NCBI GenBank assembly: GCA_025359665.1
Contig: JANYFU010000405.1
Location: 1 to 48,151 of the forward strand
Origin: Caulobacteraceae bacterium
GTDB lineage: Bacteria > Pseudomonadota > Alphaproteobacteria > Caulobacterales > Caulobacteraceae
Length of the DNA stretch: 48,151 nucleotides
Direction of reading: 5' to 3'
This document shows, piece after piece, positions 37,458-47,849 of the stretch (position 1 is its first letter; every line of letters starts with the position of its first letter). Under the pieces are notes generated by a model that had not been told where the DNA came from, ran no database searches, and saw nothing but the letters and a program-made list of their open reading frames with translations. The translations under genes and the position numbers were made by a program.

Positions 37458-37928
37458 TTAGCGCTTGGAGAACTGGAAGCTGCGTCGGGCCTTGGCCTTG
37501 CCGTATTTCTTGCGCTCGACGACGCGGCTGTCGCGGGTAAGGAAGCCGTGGGGCTTGAGCACGGCGCGCAGACCGGGTTCATAGTAGGTCAGAGCCTTGG
37601 ATATGCCATGGCGAACCGCGCCGGCCTGGCCGGACAGGCCCGAGCCTTCGACGGTGGCGATGACGTCGAATTGGCCAAGCCGATCGGCGACTTGCAGCGG
37701 CTGGGCGATCATCATCCGCAGAACCGGGCGAGCGAAATAGACTTCCTGGTCACGACCATTGATCGTTACCTTGCCGCGTCCTGGCTTGATCCAGACCCGC
37801 GCCACGGCATTCTTACGCTTGCCAGTTGCGTAGGCGCGGCCGTCCTTGTCGATCTGAGGTTCGGCGACGACCTGCGCCGGTGAGGAAGACAGGCCCTGAA
37901 GGGCCTCGAAGCCGTGTGTTTCGGTCAT
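37458..37928 (-). CDS. rpsI: 30S ribosomal protein S9
   Basis: [27 protein letters not shown]-terminal [24 protein letters not shown]. Confidence 0.98.
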   Translation of the reverse strand: MTETHGFEALQGLSSSPAQVVAEPQIDKDGRAYATGKRKNAVARVWIKPGRGKVTINGRDQEVYFARPVLRMMIAQPLQVADRLGQFDVIATVEGSGLSGQAGAVRHGISKALTYYEPGLRAVLKPHGFLTRDSRVVERKKYGKAKARRSFQFSKR

Positions 37929-37930
37929 GA

Positions 37931-38407
37931 CTATTGGCTCCGACTGTTCTTGCTGTTCATCGACAGGAAATCCACCGGTTGAGGGTTCTGCGCCTCGTGG
38001 GGATGATCGCCGCCATTATAGAGCTTGAGGTGCGTCAGTTGCTTGCGCGCCAACGGGCTCTCCTTGGGCAACATGCGCTCAACGGCCTTTTCCAGCACGC
38101 GCTCGGGGAAGCGTCCGTCGAGGATCTTACCGGCTGTCCGTTCCTTCACGCCCCCTGGATGCCCAGTGTGCCAGTAGTAGGTCTTTTGATCGAGCTTGCG
38201 GCCGGTGAATTTCACCTTGTCGGCGTTGATCACCACGACGTGGTCGCCGCAATCGACGTTGGGCGTATAATCGGGACGATGCTTGCCGCGAAGCCGCATG
38301 GCGATGAAGGTCGCGAGGCGCCCCACCACGGCATCGCGAGCATCCACCACAATCCACTTTTTTTCGACGGAAGCCGCCTTCAGGTAGGTCGTTGTCTTGG
38401 TCGTCAT
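37931..38407 (-). CDS. rplM: 50S ribosomal protein L13
   Basis: [56 protein letters not shown]. Start [10 protein letters not shown] at 38407. Confidence 0.98.
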   Translation of the reverse strand: MTTKTTTYLKAASVEKKWIVVDARDAVVGRLATFIAMRLRGKHRPDYTPNVDCGDHVVVINADKVKFTGRKLDQKTYYWHTGHPGGVKERTAGKILDGRFPERVLEKAVERMLPKESPLARKQLTHLKLYNGGDHPHEAQNPQPVDFLSMNSKNSRSQ

Positions 38408-38467
38408 GACACCTTGAGCCTTGGGTGGACGTGACCGAGAGGGCAACGCCGGATTGAGGCGCGGCTG

Positions 38468-38493
38468 GTAATACCCAACGCTGGGGCTGTCAA
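38468..38493 (-). promoter_or_regulatory. Candidate housekeeping promoter for rplM-rpsI
   Basis: Minus strand reads TTGACAG-CCCCAGCGTTG-GGTATTAC, close to the Caulobacter-type consensus TTGACGS-N10-14-GCTANAWC; about 60 nt upstream of the rplM ATG. Confidence 0.45.
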
Positions 38494-38562
38494 GTTGGAA
38501 TGTCGGCGATCAAGGGATAACTTTGAATTCTCTCAATTAATTTGATGCGGTAAAATGATACC

Positions 38563-39633
38563 TCAGATTCGCCGGCAACGCCAGGCGAAGAAAATCGAGA
38601 CGCTCAACAGGATGGCCGCATTGGTTTGGTGCGCCAGCGCCAGAGCCAGCGGATCACCCGCCAATAGAGTCGCCACCCCCAAGGCCGCCTGTGCCACAAG
38701 AAGAACAACCACCAACTGGCTAGCGACCATGACGGCTTTGGGAAGAGTCCGATTTCGAGCGGCGACGATCGCCAACCCAAGTCCGAAGCCGACCAGGCCA
38801 TAGGCCAGCATCCGGTGATTGAATTGGACGGCCGCCCTGCCGTGGGCAAGCGTCGCCCACACCGAGCCCTGCCAATAGTCGACTGGAAAGACATGGCCGT
38901 CCATCAGCGGCCAGTCATTGTCCACGCGTCCAGCGCCGCCGCCGGCGACCAGTGCGCCCATCAGGCATTGCAGGAACACACCCCCGGCGAAGATGGCCGA
39001 GGGCCACCGACACCCGCGTCGTGCTGAACCATCCTGGCGACGCTCCCCGGACCAGGCTTCAAGACCTGTCCACACCAGGGCGGATAGTAGCAGCAGCGCG
39101 AGGCCCAGGTGGACCGCCAGGCGTTCGGGCGCCACCGACGCCCTGCCCTCCAGCCCGCTTTTGACCATCCACCAGCCCACCAGGCCCTGCAGCCCGCCCA
39201 GGCCCAGCAGGACGAAGCACGGACCGATCAGTCGGCGTGGAACACGGCGCAAGCCGAGAAGAACAAGAAACGGAAGCGCGAAGACCACACCGACCCAGCG
39301 GGCGAGCAGCCTGTGCGCCCACTCCCACCAGAACAGAAACTTGAATTCGGACAAGCTAATGCCCTGATTAATCAGGTGAAACTGCGAAGACCCGCGGTAT
39401 TTGTGAAATGTTTCGGCCCAGTCGGTCTCATTGAGCGGGGGAAGCGCTCCGGTGATGGGTTTCCACTCTGTGATCGAAAGCCCCGACCCCGTCAGTCGAG
39501 TGGCGCCGCCGACGACAACCATCATGAATACCAGGACGGCGACCACAAACAGCCAGACGGCCGTAGTCCGCGAACGGCCCCCCGGAAGAAAAGGTCCGGG
39601 GGGCGCAATCGAGGCTTGGGTAACGGCGATCAT
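38563..39633 (-). CDS. ctaA: Heme A synthase
   Basis: VVGGATRLTGSGLSITEWKPITGALPPLNETDW, EFKFLFWWEWAHRLLARWVG, HLGLALLL, QFNHRMLAYGLVG. Confidence 0.95.
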   Translation of the reverse strand: MIAVTQASIAPPGPFLPGGRSRTTAVWLFVVAVLVFMMVVVGGATRLTGSGLSITEWKPITGALPPLNETDWAETFHKYRGSSQFHLINQGISLSEFKFLFWWEWAHRLLARWVGVVFALPFLVLLGLRRVPRRLIGPCFVLLGLGGLQGLVGWWMVKSGLEGRASVAPERLAVHLGLALLLLSALVWTGLEAWSGERRQDGSARRGCRWPSAIFAGGVFLQCLMGALVAGGGAGRVDNDWPLMDGHVFPVDYWQGSVWATLAHGRAAVQFNHRMLAYGLVGFGLGLAIVAARNRTLPKAVMVASQLVVVLLVAQAALGVATLLAGDPLALALAHQTNAAILLSVSIFFAWRCRRI

Positions 39634-39688
39634 CTATCCAAAGCCCTAGTTCGTAGCCCTGCTCACGCCCGAAAAGGTCAGGTGTGAA

Positions 39689-39765
<77 letters not shown>

Positions 39766-39824
39766 TTGCAGGGAGAGACGGCCTTATAGAGAGAGCGTCG
39801 CCTCCGGGCAATTGATAATCCCGA

Positions 39825-40211
39825 TCATCGCCCGACGGTCGCGAGTAGCCCGTCCAGCCGTTGCTTCGCACTTATCACGGCGGCGAGAGCACTCTGAAGG
39901 CCATGGATATTCCGCGCCGAGTCGCGCGAAACAGAGACTTTTGAAACATCCTCCGATGACAGGGCCAGCAGGTCCGTTCGAGACAGATTTTGGAGGTCAC
40001 CGATTCGCCGCCGCTCCTCATGAAGGAGGCGCCGCAGGGCCTTCAAGAGACACACGTCTTCTGGACGGTAGAACCGGCGACCGCCCGCGCGGCGCATCGG
40101 CTTTACGATGCTGAATTTCGTCTCCCAAAAACGCAACACGTGCGCTGGAGCGCCGACCTCGTCGACCGCTTCGGATATGGTCCTGAAAGCGAGAGGTCCC
40201 TTGTCAGCCAA
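39825..40211 (-). CDS. MerR family transcriptional regulator
   Basis: FRTISEAVDEVGAPAHVLRFWETKFSIVKPMRRAGGRRFYRPEDVCLLKALRRLLHEE. Confidence 0.92.
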   Translation of the reverse strand: MADKGPLAFRTISEAVDEVGAPAHVLRFWETKFSIVKPMRRAGGRRFYRPEDVCLLKALRRLLHEERRRIGDLQNLSRTDLLALSSEDVSKVSVSRDSARNIHGLQSALAAVISAKQRLDGLLATVGR

Positions 40212-40218
40212 ATGCGCC

Positions 40219-40527
40219 CTATTTTCCCAACGCTTGATCGATCCGCGCCTTGAGGACCTGGGAGGCCCGAAAACCTATGACACGGCGCGGCGCGATTGTC
40301 GCTGGTTCGCCGGTCTTCGGGTTGCGCCCCATCCGCTCGCGCTTGGAACGGACCTGAAATACGCCGAATCCGGACAGCTTCACGCTTTCGCCGCGCTCCA
40401 TGGCCTCGGCGACCATGTCCAAGGTGCGTTCCACCAACCCGGCGCAATCCTGGCGACTCAGCCCGACATGCTCATGCAGCGCATCGGTGAGATGGGCTCT
40501 CGTAAGTGTCTTATCGGTCATGACCAA
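40219..40527 (-). CDS. ihfA: Integration host factor subunit alpha
   Basis: TLTRAHLTDALHEHVGLSRQDCAGLVERTLDMVAEAMERGESVKLSGFGVFQVRSKRERMGRNPKTGEPATIAPRRVIGFRASQVLKARI. Confidence 0.96.
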   Translation of the reverse strand: MVMTDKTLTRAHLTDALHEHVGLSRQDCAGLVERTLDMVAEAMERGESVKLSGFGVFQVRSKRERMGRNPKTGEPATIAPRRVIGFRASQVLKARIDQALGK

Positions 40528-40602
40528 CCAACCCCCATTTCAACAGCCTTAATTGTCATTGTTCGCTCGTCAAGGGCCTGTCATCTCGACTGCGCTCCTC
40601 GG

Positions 40603-41583
40603 CTAGAGCCGTAGGACCACGGCGCCCCAGGTCAAGCCGCCGCCCATCGCTTCCAACAGCAGGAGTTGGCCGGGTTGAATCCTGCCGTCCTCTATCCCCA
40701 CGCTTAGTGCAAGCGGGATCGATGCGGCGGAGGTGTTGGCGTGGTCCGCGACGGTCGAGATGACGCGGTTTCCATCAATGCCGAGGCGTTTGGCTACTCC
40801 CTCGAGAATTCGCTGATTGGCCTGGTGCGGTATGAACCAGTCCACCTCGGCCATCGACACCTCCGCGATCGCGATCGCGGCCAAGACCGCTTCGCTGATA
40901 TTGACCACGGCGTGCCGGAATACCTGGTTGCCTTGCATGCGCAGTTTTCCGACAGTCCCGGTCGTAGAGGGGCCGCCATCCACGTATAGAAGATCTTGCT
41001 TGGTGCCGTCCGCGCGCAGGGAAAACCCCAATATCCCACGGTCCGCCGTGGTTCCCTCCCCTGTCCGTGGTTCAAGCACCACGGCGCCAGCGCCATCGCC
41101 GAACAGAATGCAGGTTCCCCTGTCTGTCCAGTCCATGAGGCGGCTCATGGTTTCGGCGCCGATGACCAGCGCGCACTTCCCTAACCCCCGAACGACGAAA
41201 CTGTCAGCCACGGCTAGCGCATAAACGAAACCCGAGCATACAGCCTGCACGTCAAACGCGATCCCGGGCGGCGCTCCAAGCTTGCGCTGGACAATAGTGG
41301 CGGTGGCCGGAAAGGTCAGATCAGGTGTCGTCGTGGCGACGATGATCAGATCGACGTCTGAAGCCGTTCGACCCGCCTTGGCAAGCGCCACGCGCGCCGC
41401 CTCCACCGCCAGATCGGAAGTCGCCTGCTCGTCGCCGGCGCGTCGGCGCGAGTGGATACCCGTGCGCTCGATGATCCACTCGTCGGTTGTATCGACCGTT
41501 TGCGCGAGGTCGCTATTCGAGACGATATTCGGCGGCAAACAGCCCCCAACACCGGTCACCACGCTACGCACCCTGGAGTTCAC
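40603..41583 (-). CDS. fabH: Beta-ketoacyl-ACP synthase III
   Basis: VVTGVGGCLPPNIVSNSDLAQTVDTTDEWIIERTGI, DVQAVCSGFVYALAVAD (catalytic Cys), WFIPHQANQRI, DHANTSAASIPLAL. Confidence 0.97.
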   Translation of the reverse strand: MNSRVRSVVTGVGGCLPPNIVSNSDLAQTVDTTDEWIIERTGIHSRRRAGDEQATSDLAVEAARVALAKAGRTASDVDLIIVATTTPDLTFPATATIVQRKLGAPPGIAFDVQAVCSGFVYALAVADSFVVRGLGKCALVIGAETMSRLMDWTDRGTCILFGDGAGAVVLEPRTGEGTTADRGILGFSLRADGTKQDLLYVDGGPSTTGTVGKLRMQGNQVFRHAVVNISEAVLAAIAIAEVSMAEVDWFIPHQANQRILEGVAKRLGIDGNRVISTVADHANTSAASIPLALSVGIEDGRIQPGQLLLLEAMGGGLTWGAVVLRL

Positions 41584-42638
41584 GCCACGGTTCTCGCTCT
41601 CATGGGCTCGCTCTGGGTGGTCGCGGACAGAAGCAGATCGCGGTCGATTTCAGCTATGAAGGCGCTACGTCCGAGACTGTCAGCTAGACGCACCGCATTG
41701 GCGAAGCCATTGGCGTCGGCCCCGCCATGACTCTTCACGACAATACCGTTCAGACCCAAGAACGGCCCGCCGTTGATTCCACTTGGATCGAGTCGGGTGC
41801 TCATTCCCCTCAGGGATTGTTGGGCCACAAAAGCCCCAACGCGTGATAGCGCCGTTTCGGTGAACGTCCTGCGTAGTTCGGCGCGAAAGAAACGCGCCAG
41901 CCCTTCCGCGGTTTTCAGAGCGACGTTGCCAGTGAAACCATCGGTAACGACGACGTCGACCGAGCCCTTGGCGATGTCGTCACCCTCAACGAACCCGTGA
42001 TAGTCAAACGTCATCGAAGTGGCCCGCAGAAGCCTATCCGCGCTGCGAACATCCTCGTGCCCCTTCTCTGTTTCGGTTCCGACATTGAGCAATCCCACGC
42101 TCGGCCGAGCGACGCGATGAATGACCCGGTGATAGGCCGAGCCCATGATGGCGAACTGGACCAGTCGCTCCGCGTCGCAGATCAGATTCGCCCCGACGTC
42201 GAGTACCGAGCTGGTCCCGCGCAACGTCGGCCAGTTGGCGACCAGCGCGGGTCGGTCGAGGTTTCCGGCGGTTCGCAGCAATAGCCGAGAGATCGCCATG
42301 AGGGCGCCGGTGTTGCCGGCGGAAACCGCGGCTCGCGCTTCCCCCGACCTCACGCTCTCCACGGTGTTCCACATCGATGTGCCCTTGCCCCGACGCATGG
42401 CGTGGGCCGGCTTGGCGTCCATGGCGATGACGCCCTGGGCGGCTCGCGGCTCGCACACGTCGCGAAGGCCCGATGAAGCCAAAAGCGCTGATTCGATTAT
42501 TGACGGATCACCGTGGAGCAGGAAACGCACCTTGCCGGCGCCTAGGGACTGAATGGCCTTCTCCAGACCGGGAAGGACAACCGACGGCCCATGATCCCCA
42601 CCCATGGCGTCGATAGAGATCACCAGGGGTTCGGACAC
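41580..42638 (-). CDS. plsX: Phosphate acyltransferase PlsX
   Basis: VISIDAMGGDHGPSVVLPGLEKAI, SAGNTGALMAISRLLLRT, LLNVGTETEKGHE, VVTDGFTGNVALKTAEG; likely GTG start at 42638. Confidence 0.96.
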   Translation of the reverse strand: MSEPLVISIDAMGGDHGPSVVLPGLEKAIQSLGAGKVRFLLHGDPSIIESALLASSGLRDVCEPRAAQGVIAMDAKPAHAMRRGKGTSMWNTVESVRSGEARAAVSAGNTGALMAISRLLLRTAGNLDRPALVANWPTLRGTSSVLDVGANLICDAERLVQFAIMGSAYHRVIHRVARPSVGLLNVGTETEKGHEDVRSADRLLRATSMTFDYHGFVEGDDIAKGSVDVVVTDGFTGNVALKTAEGLARFFRAELRRTFTETALSRVGAFVAQQSLRGMSTRLDPSGINGGPFLGLNGIVVKSHGGADANGFANAVRLADSLGRSAFIAEIDRDLLLSATTQSEPMRARTVA

Positions 42639-42782
42639 GACGTCGATTTCTGCTCCTTCAATCCTCCCGCGGAGGTGGCGCGCGGACGATACAGTCGCGC
42701 GCGGCCGATGCAACCCGCTACCGCCAAGTCATCAACGCACAAACACGTGCCGAAACGAATCGCCCCGACGACAACGAGGGTA

Positions 42783-43310
42783 TCATGATGGTCGCTTCGA
42801 TAGGGTTGAAAGCGCCGCGAAGGGGGAGATCGGACCGGTATCCTCGGGCGGCGAGAACACCGCGCCCGGCTTCCGTGGAAATGGGTCGAGGGCTAGAGCC
42901 AGGGCTTCGACGACATAGGCGGCGAGATCTATGACGCCACTGGTCGCTTCGTCCGGAGGATCTTCGCTCTCCAGGTCTACGATCACTTCCGCCGCATCGG
43001 TTGCCGGCGCATTCGGACTACCCAGCGGCACCACCCGAACCTTGATCGGCTCGTTGATCGCGACAACGAACGGCTCAAGCGAAATTCCGCACAGATGGGT
43101 CACCTCCGCCACGACGCAGCCTTCGATAGCGACACCATCGAGCCAGGACCGTAGCGTCAGTTCCCCACGAAGCGCCGCCAGGTCCTCAAGCCCAAGGTCG
43201 CGCGCGATCACCCTAAGTTGGTTTAGGTCCGCGCTAAGCGTAACCTCGCGCTCCGCGTGTTGAACTTCCGGCCAGTCGAGCGGCCGCCCCCAGGGTAACT
43301 CGGTGGCCAT
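42783..43310 (-). CDS. YceD/DUF177 family protein
   Basis: LEDLAALRGELTLRSWLDGVAIEGCVVAEVTHLCGISLEPFVVAINEPIKVRVVP; classic position upstream of plsX-fabH. Confidence 0.85.
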   Translation of the reverse strand: MATELPWGRPLDWPEVQHAEREVTLSADLNQLRVIARDLGLEDLAALRGELTLRSWLDGVAIEGCVVAEVTHLCGISLEPFVVAINEPIKVRVVPLGSPNAPATDAAEVIVDLESEDPPDEATSGVIDLAAYVVEALALALDPFPRKPGAVFSPPEDTGPISPFAALSTLSKRPS

Positions 43311-43834
43311 CAGACGCCCCAAACCGGCCGCCCGGACATCAAGCTCGACGAATCACAACCTCTAAGCCCCTCCCTGCACCCTATTGCATAGGTCGCCAAT
43401 CCGTCCGGAGAGGTCTCGGGCCGCGCTTGAAGGGCCGTGCGAGCGAGCAACTCCTTCAAGTCTGTCTGATCCGGAAGCTGCTCGAAGGCCGCCTGAAACG
43501 CCCTCGCCCGCCCATAAAAAGCCTCGCCAAGTTTTCGCATGCGCTTACCAACCGCGAGATCGCCGACGCCCATTTCCCGCAGCGCCCCGTCCAGGTTACT
43601 GACATAGGCGTCGAACAGGGCCTGTCTGGTTTCGGCGGCGAGGCCGGTTTCCCCTTCAAGCCTTTCGATCAAAAGAATCACATGCATGGTCAGGAGCTCA
43701 AAGCGCCCCTCCACCGAGTCGGGTGTTCCCATCTGGGTGTAGAGCGCCTCTGTGCGAGCCTGATCGGACGCGGCCCGGTAAAGTGAGCTCGCGGCCTGCC
43801 TCGCCGACGATTTGGCCAACAATTGCGTGAACAT
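43310..43834 (-). CDS. Ubiquinol-cytochrome c chaperone (CBP3-like) family protein
   Basis: ARQAASSLYRAASDQARTEALYTQMGTPDSVEGRFELLTMHVILLIERLEGE...QALFDAYVSNLDGALREMGVGDLAVGKRMRKLGEAFYGRARAF. Start MFTQLLAKSS. Confidence 0.88.
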   Translation of the reverse strand: MFTQLLAKSSARQAASSLYRAASDQARTEALYTQMGTPDSVEGRFELLTMHVILLIERLEGETGLAAETRQALFDAYVSNLDGALREMGVGDLAVGKRMRKLGEAFYGRARAFQAAFEQLPDQTDLKELLARTALQARPETSPDGLATYAIGCREGLRGCDSSSLMSGRPVWGV

Positions 43835-43949
43835 GACGGGGCAGCCTCGTTTTCGCCGCGGGACTGGCGTCCGGTGCGGCACATTGAAATAGGCGTGCTT
43901 CCGGCCTAGGTCAAAGCGACTTAGATTCCAGCAGTGAGTTGATCAGTCC

Positions 43950-44432
43950 ATGATGCGCAAGGCCGCAACCTCTCTCCTCCTCATCACCCTGGTGGCTTCC
44001 AGCGCCTGTACGCCGGTCAGCAGCTTTCAGGGATTTCAGACGGTGGATAAGTCACCCACTGATGTGAAGGTCGGGGAAGACACCCGCTCCACCGTCCAGG
44101 CAAGGCTTGGCTCGCCGACGGCGGTTTCCACATTCGACAAGGATACCTGGTACTACATATCGCAGGTCTCGAGCCGAACGGCGTTCTATCACCCTCGGGT
44201 GAACAAGCGCGACGTTGTGGCCATCGCCTTTCGCAAGTCGGATGATCAGGTAGTGGCCGTCAACACCTTCACCCTTAAGGATGGTCGCGTCATAGCCTAT
44301 AACGATCGCGAGACGCCCACCCGGGGACGCGAGATGACAGTGCTGGAGCAATTGCTCGGCAGTATCAGCGCCGCGGGCGCCCTGCCCCAACAGGAAGTCA
44401 ATCCGAACTCGCACGGGCGCCAAGGTCCGTAG
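43950..44432 (+). CDS. bamE: Outer membrane protein assembly factor BamE (SmpA/OmlA) lipoprotein
   Basis: Lipobox-like LLLITLVASSAC; KVGEDTRSTVQARLGSPTAVSTFDKDTWYYISQVSSRTAFYHPRVNKRDVVAIAF. Confidence 0.9.
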   Translation: MMRKAATSLLLITLVASSACTPVSSFQGFQTVDKSPTDVKVGEDTRSTVQARLGSPTAVSTFDKDTWYYISQVSSRTAFYHPRVNKRDVVAIAFRKSDDQVVAVNTFTLKDGRVIAYNDRETPTRGREMTVLEQLLGSISAAGALPQQEVNPNSHGRQGP

Positions 44433-44483
44433 AAAGACGTCGGGTTCCGCACCCAAACGGCAGCAAAAAGCATCACGTGGAAA

Positions 44484-44520
44484 CGCCGCTCAGGGACTAT
44501 CCTGGGCGGCGCTTTCGTTT
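44484..44520 (+). terminator. Rho-independent terminator of bamE (possibly bidirectional with hppA)
   Basis: cgccgctcagg-gactat-cctgggcggcg followed by ctttcgttt; 11-bp stem with one G-U pair, between convergent bamE and hppA. Confidence 0.75.
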
Positions 44521-44539
44521 CCGAACGACTGAATTCGGT

Positions 44540-46672
44540 CTAGGCGGCGATGTGGATGTGCGACAGGACCGCCAGGAGGAGCAGGGCTACGATATTGGTG
44601 ATCTTGATCATCGGGTTGACTGCGGGACCAGCCGTATCCTTGTAGGGGTCGCCAACCGTATCGCCGGTCACCGCGGCCTTGTGTGCCTCGGACCCTTTGC
44701 CGCCGTAGTGACCTTCCTCGATCAGCTTCTTGGCGTTGTCCCAGGCGCCGCCGCCCGATGTCATGGAAATGGCGACGAACAATCCAGTTACGATGACCCC
44801 CATCAGCATGGCGCCGAGAGCGGAAAACGCGTCTGACTTGCCGGCGATGGCCTGAATCGCGAAGAACAGCAGGATCGGCGAGGCGACTGGCAGCAACGAC
44901 GGGACGATCATTTCCCGGATCGCAGCCTTGGTCAGGATATCCACCGCGCGGCCGTATTCCGGCTTAACCTCGTAGGTCATGATGCCTGGATTTTCGCGGA
45001 ACTGACGGCGAACCTCCTCCACAACGGCCTCGGCCGCCCGGCCCACGGCGGTCATCGACATACCGCCGAACAGAAACGGCAACAGGCCGCCAAACAGCAG
45101 TCCGACGACCACGTAGGGGTTGGACAGATCGAAGGCGACGGCGCCCATTCCGGTGAAGAATGGGAACTTGTCGGCGTTCGCGGAAAAGAACTTCAGGTCC
45201 TGCGTATAGGCCGCGAAGAGAACCAGAGCCCCGAGACCGGCCGAACCGATGGCATAGCCCTTGGTTACCGCCTTGGTGGTGTTGCCCACCGCGTCCAGCG
45301 CGTCGGTGGATATCCGAACCTCGCTCGGCAATCCCGCCATCTCGGCGATCCCGCCGGCGTTGTCGGTAACCGGACCAAAGGCGTCCAGGGCGACGATGAA
45401 ACCCGCCAGGGACAGCATGGTGGTGGTCGCGATGGCGATCCCAAACAGGCCAGCGAACTGGTAGGTGGCGACTATGCCGACGATGATGACCATCGCGGGT
45501 GCCGCCGTGGACTCCAGCGACATGGCGAGGCCTTGGATGACGTTCGTGCCGTGACCGGAAACCGACGCCTTGGCGATGGACTTTACGGGCCGGAAGTTTG
45601 TGCCCGTGTAAAACTCGGTGATCACGACAATCAAGGCCGTCACCGCGAGCCCGACGAGGCCACAAAAGAACAGTTGGTCAACGCTGACCGTTCTGTCGCC
45701 GACATGAACACCGGCCGCCGGCACTAGCGAATTGATCACCCACCATACGGCCGGGATCGACAGGCCGCCGGTGACGATCAGGCCCTGGTAGAGCGCGCCC
45801 ATAATGTTGCCGCTTTTTCCCAGGCGAACGGCGAAGGCGCCGGCGATCGAGGTCAGAATGCAGATTCCGCAAATGGCGAGAGGCAGCAGCATCATGTTGC
45901 CGACTTCAGGCAGCCCCCTGAAGAAGATCGCCGCCAGGACCATGGTCGCCACTGTGGTCACCGCATAGGTCTCGAACAGGTCGGCGGCCATGCCGGCGCA
46001 GTCGCCGACATTGTCGCCGACGTTATCGGCGATCGTCGCGGCGTTACGGGGGTCGTCTTCGGGAATGCCGGCCTCGACCTTACCCACCATGTCGCCGCCG
46101 ACGTCGGCGCCCTTGGTGAAGATACCGCCGCCGAGACGGGCGAAAATGGAGATCAGCGAGGCGCCGAAGCCAAGAGCTACGAGCGAATCAACCACCTCCC
46201 GGCTGGTGTTTTCCAGGCCGAGGACACCGGTGAGCACGGCATAGTAGCCGGCCACGCCAAGCAGGGCGAAACCCGCTACCAGCATTCCAGTCACCGCGCC
46301 CGAGCGGAAGGCCAGCGACAGGCCCTTAGCCAGGCTTTCAGACGCCGCCTGGGCTGTCCGAACATTGGCCCGGACCGATATCAGCATTCCGGCGAAGCCC
46401 GCTAGGCCGGAGAGAACCGCGCCGATCAGAAAGCCGACCGCCTCGGTCCAGCCAATCAGGAAGTAGATCACCACCAGGATGACAGCGCCAACGATGGCGA
46501 TGGTTGTGTATTGGCGGCGCAGATAGGCCTGCGCGCCCTCCTGAATGGCGGCGGCGATTTCCTGCATCTTGGCATTGCCAGGAGAGGCTCGCAGCAGGAC
46601 CGCTGTCTGCACGACACCGTAAAGGACGGCCAATAGCCCGGCGGCTATGACCAGCGTCAGCACCAAACCCAT
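44540..46672 (-). CDS. hppA: Membrane-bound proton-translocating pyrophosphatase
   Basis: [120 protein letters not shown]. Confidence 0.97.
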   Translation of the reverse strand: MGLVLTLVIAAGLLAVLYGVVQTAVLLRASPGNAKMQEIAAAIQEGAQAYLRRQYTTIAIVGAVILVVIYFLIGWTEAVGFLIGAVLSGLAGFAGMLISVRANVRTAQAASESLAKGLSLAFRSGAVTGMLVAGFALLGVAGYYAVLTGVLGLENTSREVVDSLVALGFGASLISIFARLGGGIFTKGADVGGDMVGKVEAGIPEDDPRNAATIADNVGDNVGDCAGMAADLFETYAVTTVATMVLAAIFFRGLPEVGNMMLLPLAICGICILTSIAGAFAVRLGKSGNIMGALYQGLIVTGGLSIPAVWWVINSLVPAAGVHVGDRTVSVDQLFFCGLVGLAVTALIVVITEFYTGTNFRPVKSIAKASVSGHGTNVIQGLAMSLESTAAPAMVIIVGIVATYQFAGLFGIAIATTTMLSLAGFIVALDAFGPVTDNAGGIAEMAGLPSEVRISTDALDAVGNTTKAVTKGYAIGSAGLGALVLFAAYTQDLKFFSANADKFPFFTGMGAVAFDLSNPYVVVGLLFGGLLPFLFGGMSMTAVGRAAEAVVEEVRRQFRENPGIMTYEVKPEYGRAVDILTKAAIREMIVPSLLPVASPILLFFAIQAIAGKSDAFSALGAMLMGVIVTGLFVAISMTSGGGAWDNAKKLIEEGHYGGKGSEAHKAAVTGDTVGDPYKDTAGPAVNPMIKITNIVALLLLAVLSHIHIAA

Positions 46673-46877
46673 CTACACGACTCCCCTTGTCCCAATTCTT
46701 TGTCGCCGATCCGAAACCGCCACATCGGCGCTCGCGGGGACCACGAATTCCCCTTGGCGGGGAAAGGCGAGCACGGTTCAGGCGCCAACCCTCGGGCGCT
46801 AACTGCCAAAACGAGCCCCTCAAAGCAAGCGGCGACTGGTTATCGTCCGAAGTGCGCTGCCGCGCCGTCGTGCGAAT

Positions 46878-47849
46878 TCAGTGAGACCACCCAGGTTTGG
46901 CCGTCCGCGCCGCTTGGCCGCCAAACCTCAAACGAACGTCGCTCGCGGTGTCAAAAACGCCGACAGTGGCCGCCGGAACGCCCAGCGCCGCCGATCCGCG
47001 TTTGAAATCCATCTCATGCCTGGGATCCACGGCGCAGACGATCGCATAGTCATCCCCACCGGTCGCCAGCGCCACCCGGGCCTCGACCTGATCATCCTGA
47101 CTGGCGCACCAGGCCAGTCCGCCCGGAGAAATCAGCATCAGCGCCAGATCAAGTTCAAGGCCCAAACCGCTGGCGCGCGCAAGGTGACCAGCGTCTGCCA
47201 CCAGGCCATCGGAGACGTCCGCCGCGGCGCGGGCCCACCGCCGAAGCAGCGGGCGAAGCTCGAACAACGGGCGTGGTGTCCTGTAGTGGTTCGCGAGACA
47301 TCCCGACGGATCGTCGATCTCTCCGCGCGCCGCCCGAAGGCCGAGCCAGCCATCGCCGATTACCCCACAGACCACCAGCAGATCACCGGGCCGCGCGCCG
47401 GATCTGAGCAGGGTTTGACCCTTAGGGCACCAACCCATGACCGTCGCGCTGACGGTCATGGGTCCAGGCGTGCCAACCGTATCTCCCCCCAGCAAGGCGA
47501 CACCGAAGGCTTCACCGTCTTCGGCGAGACCCCGAATGAAGGCGTCCCGATAATCCCAGGACCGATCATTGGGCCAGGCGGTCAGGAGAAAGTAGCCGAA
47601 GGGTTCGGCCGTTTTGGCCGCGAGGTCGGACAGGCTTGTTCGAAGCAGGCGCCTGGCAACCACGTCGGGCGCCTCGCCCACCAGGAAGTGCACGCCTTCC
47701 ACGATGGCATCGACCGAGACGACGAGTTCATGGCCCTCTCGTCCCGGAATCACGGCCGCGTCGTCGACAAGTCCAAGCGCGCGCGGATCACCCCGGCTCA
47801 GCGGTCTAAGCCGGTCTATCCAGGCGAACTCATCAGGTGGTTCGGTCAT
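46878..47849 (-). CDS. thiL: Thiamine-phosphate kinase
   Basis: [92 protein letters not shown]. Confidence 0.95.
   Translation of the reverse strand: MTEPPDEFAWIDRLRPLSRGDPRALGLVDDAAVIPGREGHELVVSVDAIVEGVHFLVGEAPDVVARRLLRTSLSDLAAKTAEPFGYFLLTAWPNDRSWDYRDAFIRGLAEDGEAFGVALLGGDTVGTPGPMTVSATVMGWCPKGQTLLRSGARPGDLLVVCGVIGDGWLGLRAARGEIDDPSGCLANHYRTPRPLFELRPLLRRWARAAADVSDGLVADAGHLARASGLGLELDLALMLISPGGLAWCASQDDQVEARVALATGGDDYAIVCAVDPRHEMDFKRGSAALGVPAATVGVFDTASDVRLRFGGQAARTAKPGWSH

Noticed and set aside
36747-37883. 378-aa plus-strand ORF spanning argC, the terminator and rpsI on the opposite strand
   Set aside because: Crosses two well-supported genes and a terminator; no recognisable protein features.
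40545-40573. TTGACG element upstream of ihfA as a promoter
   Set aside because: The -35-like match is good (cgtcaa on the plus strand at 40568-40573), but the downstream -10 match to either consensus is poor; not listed as a feature.
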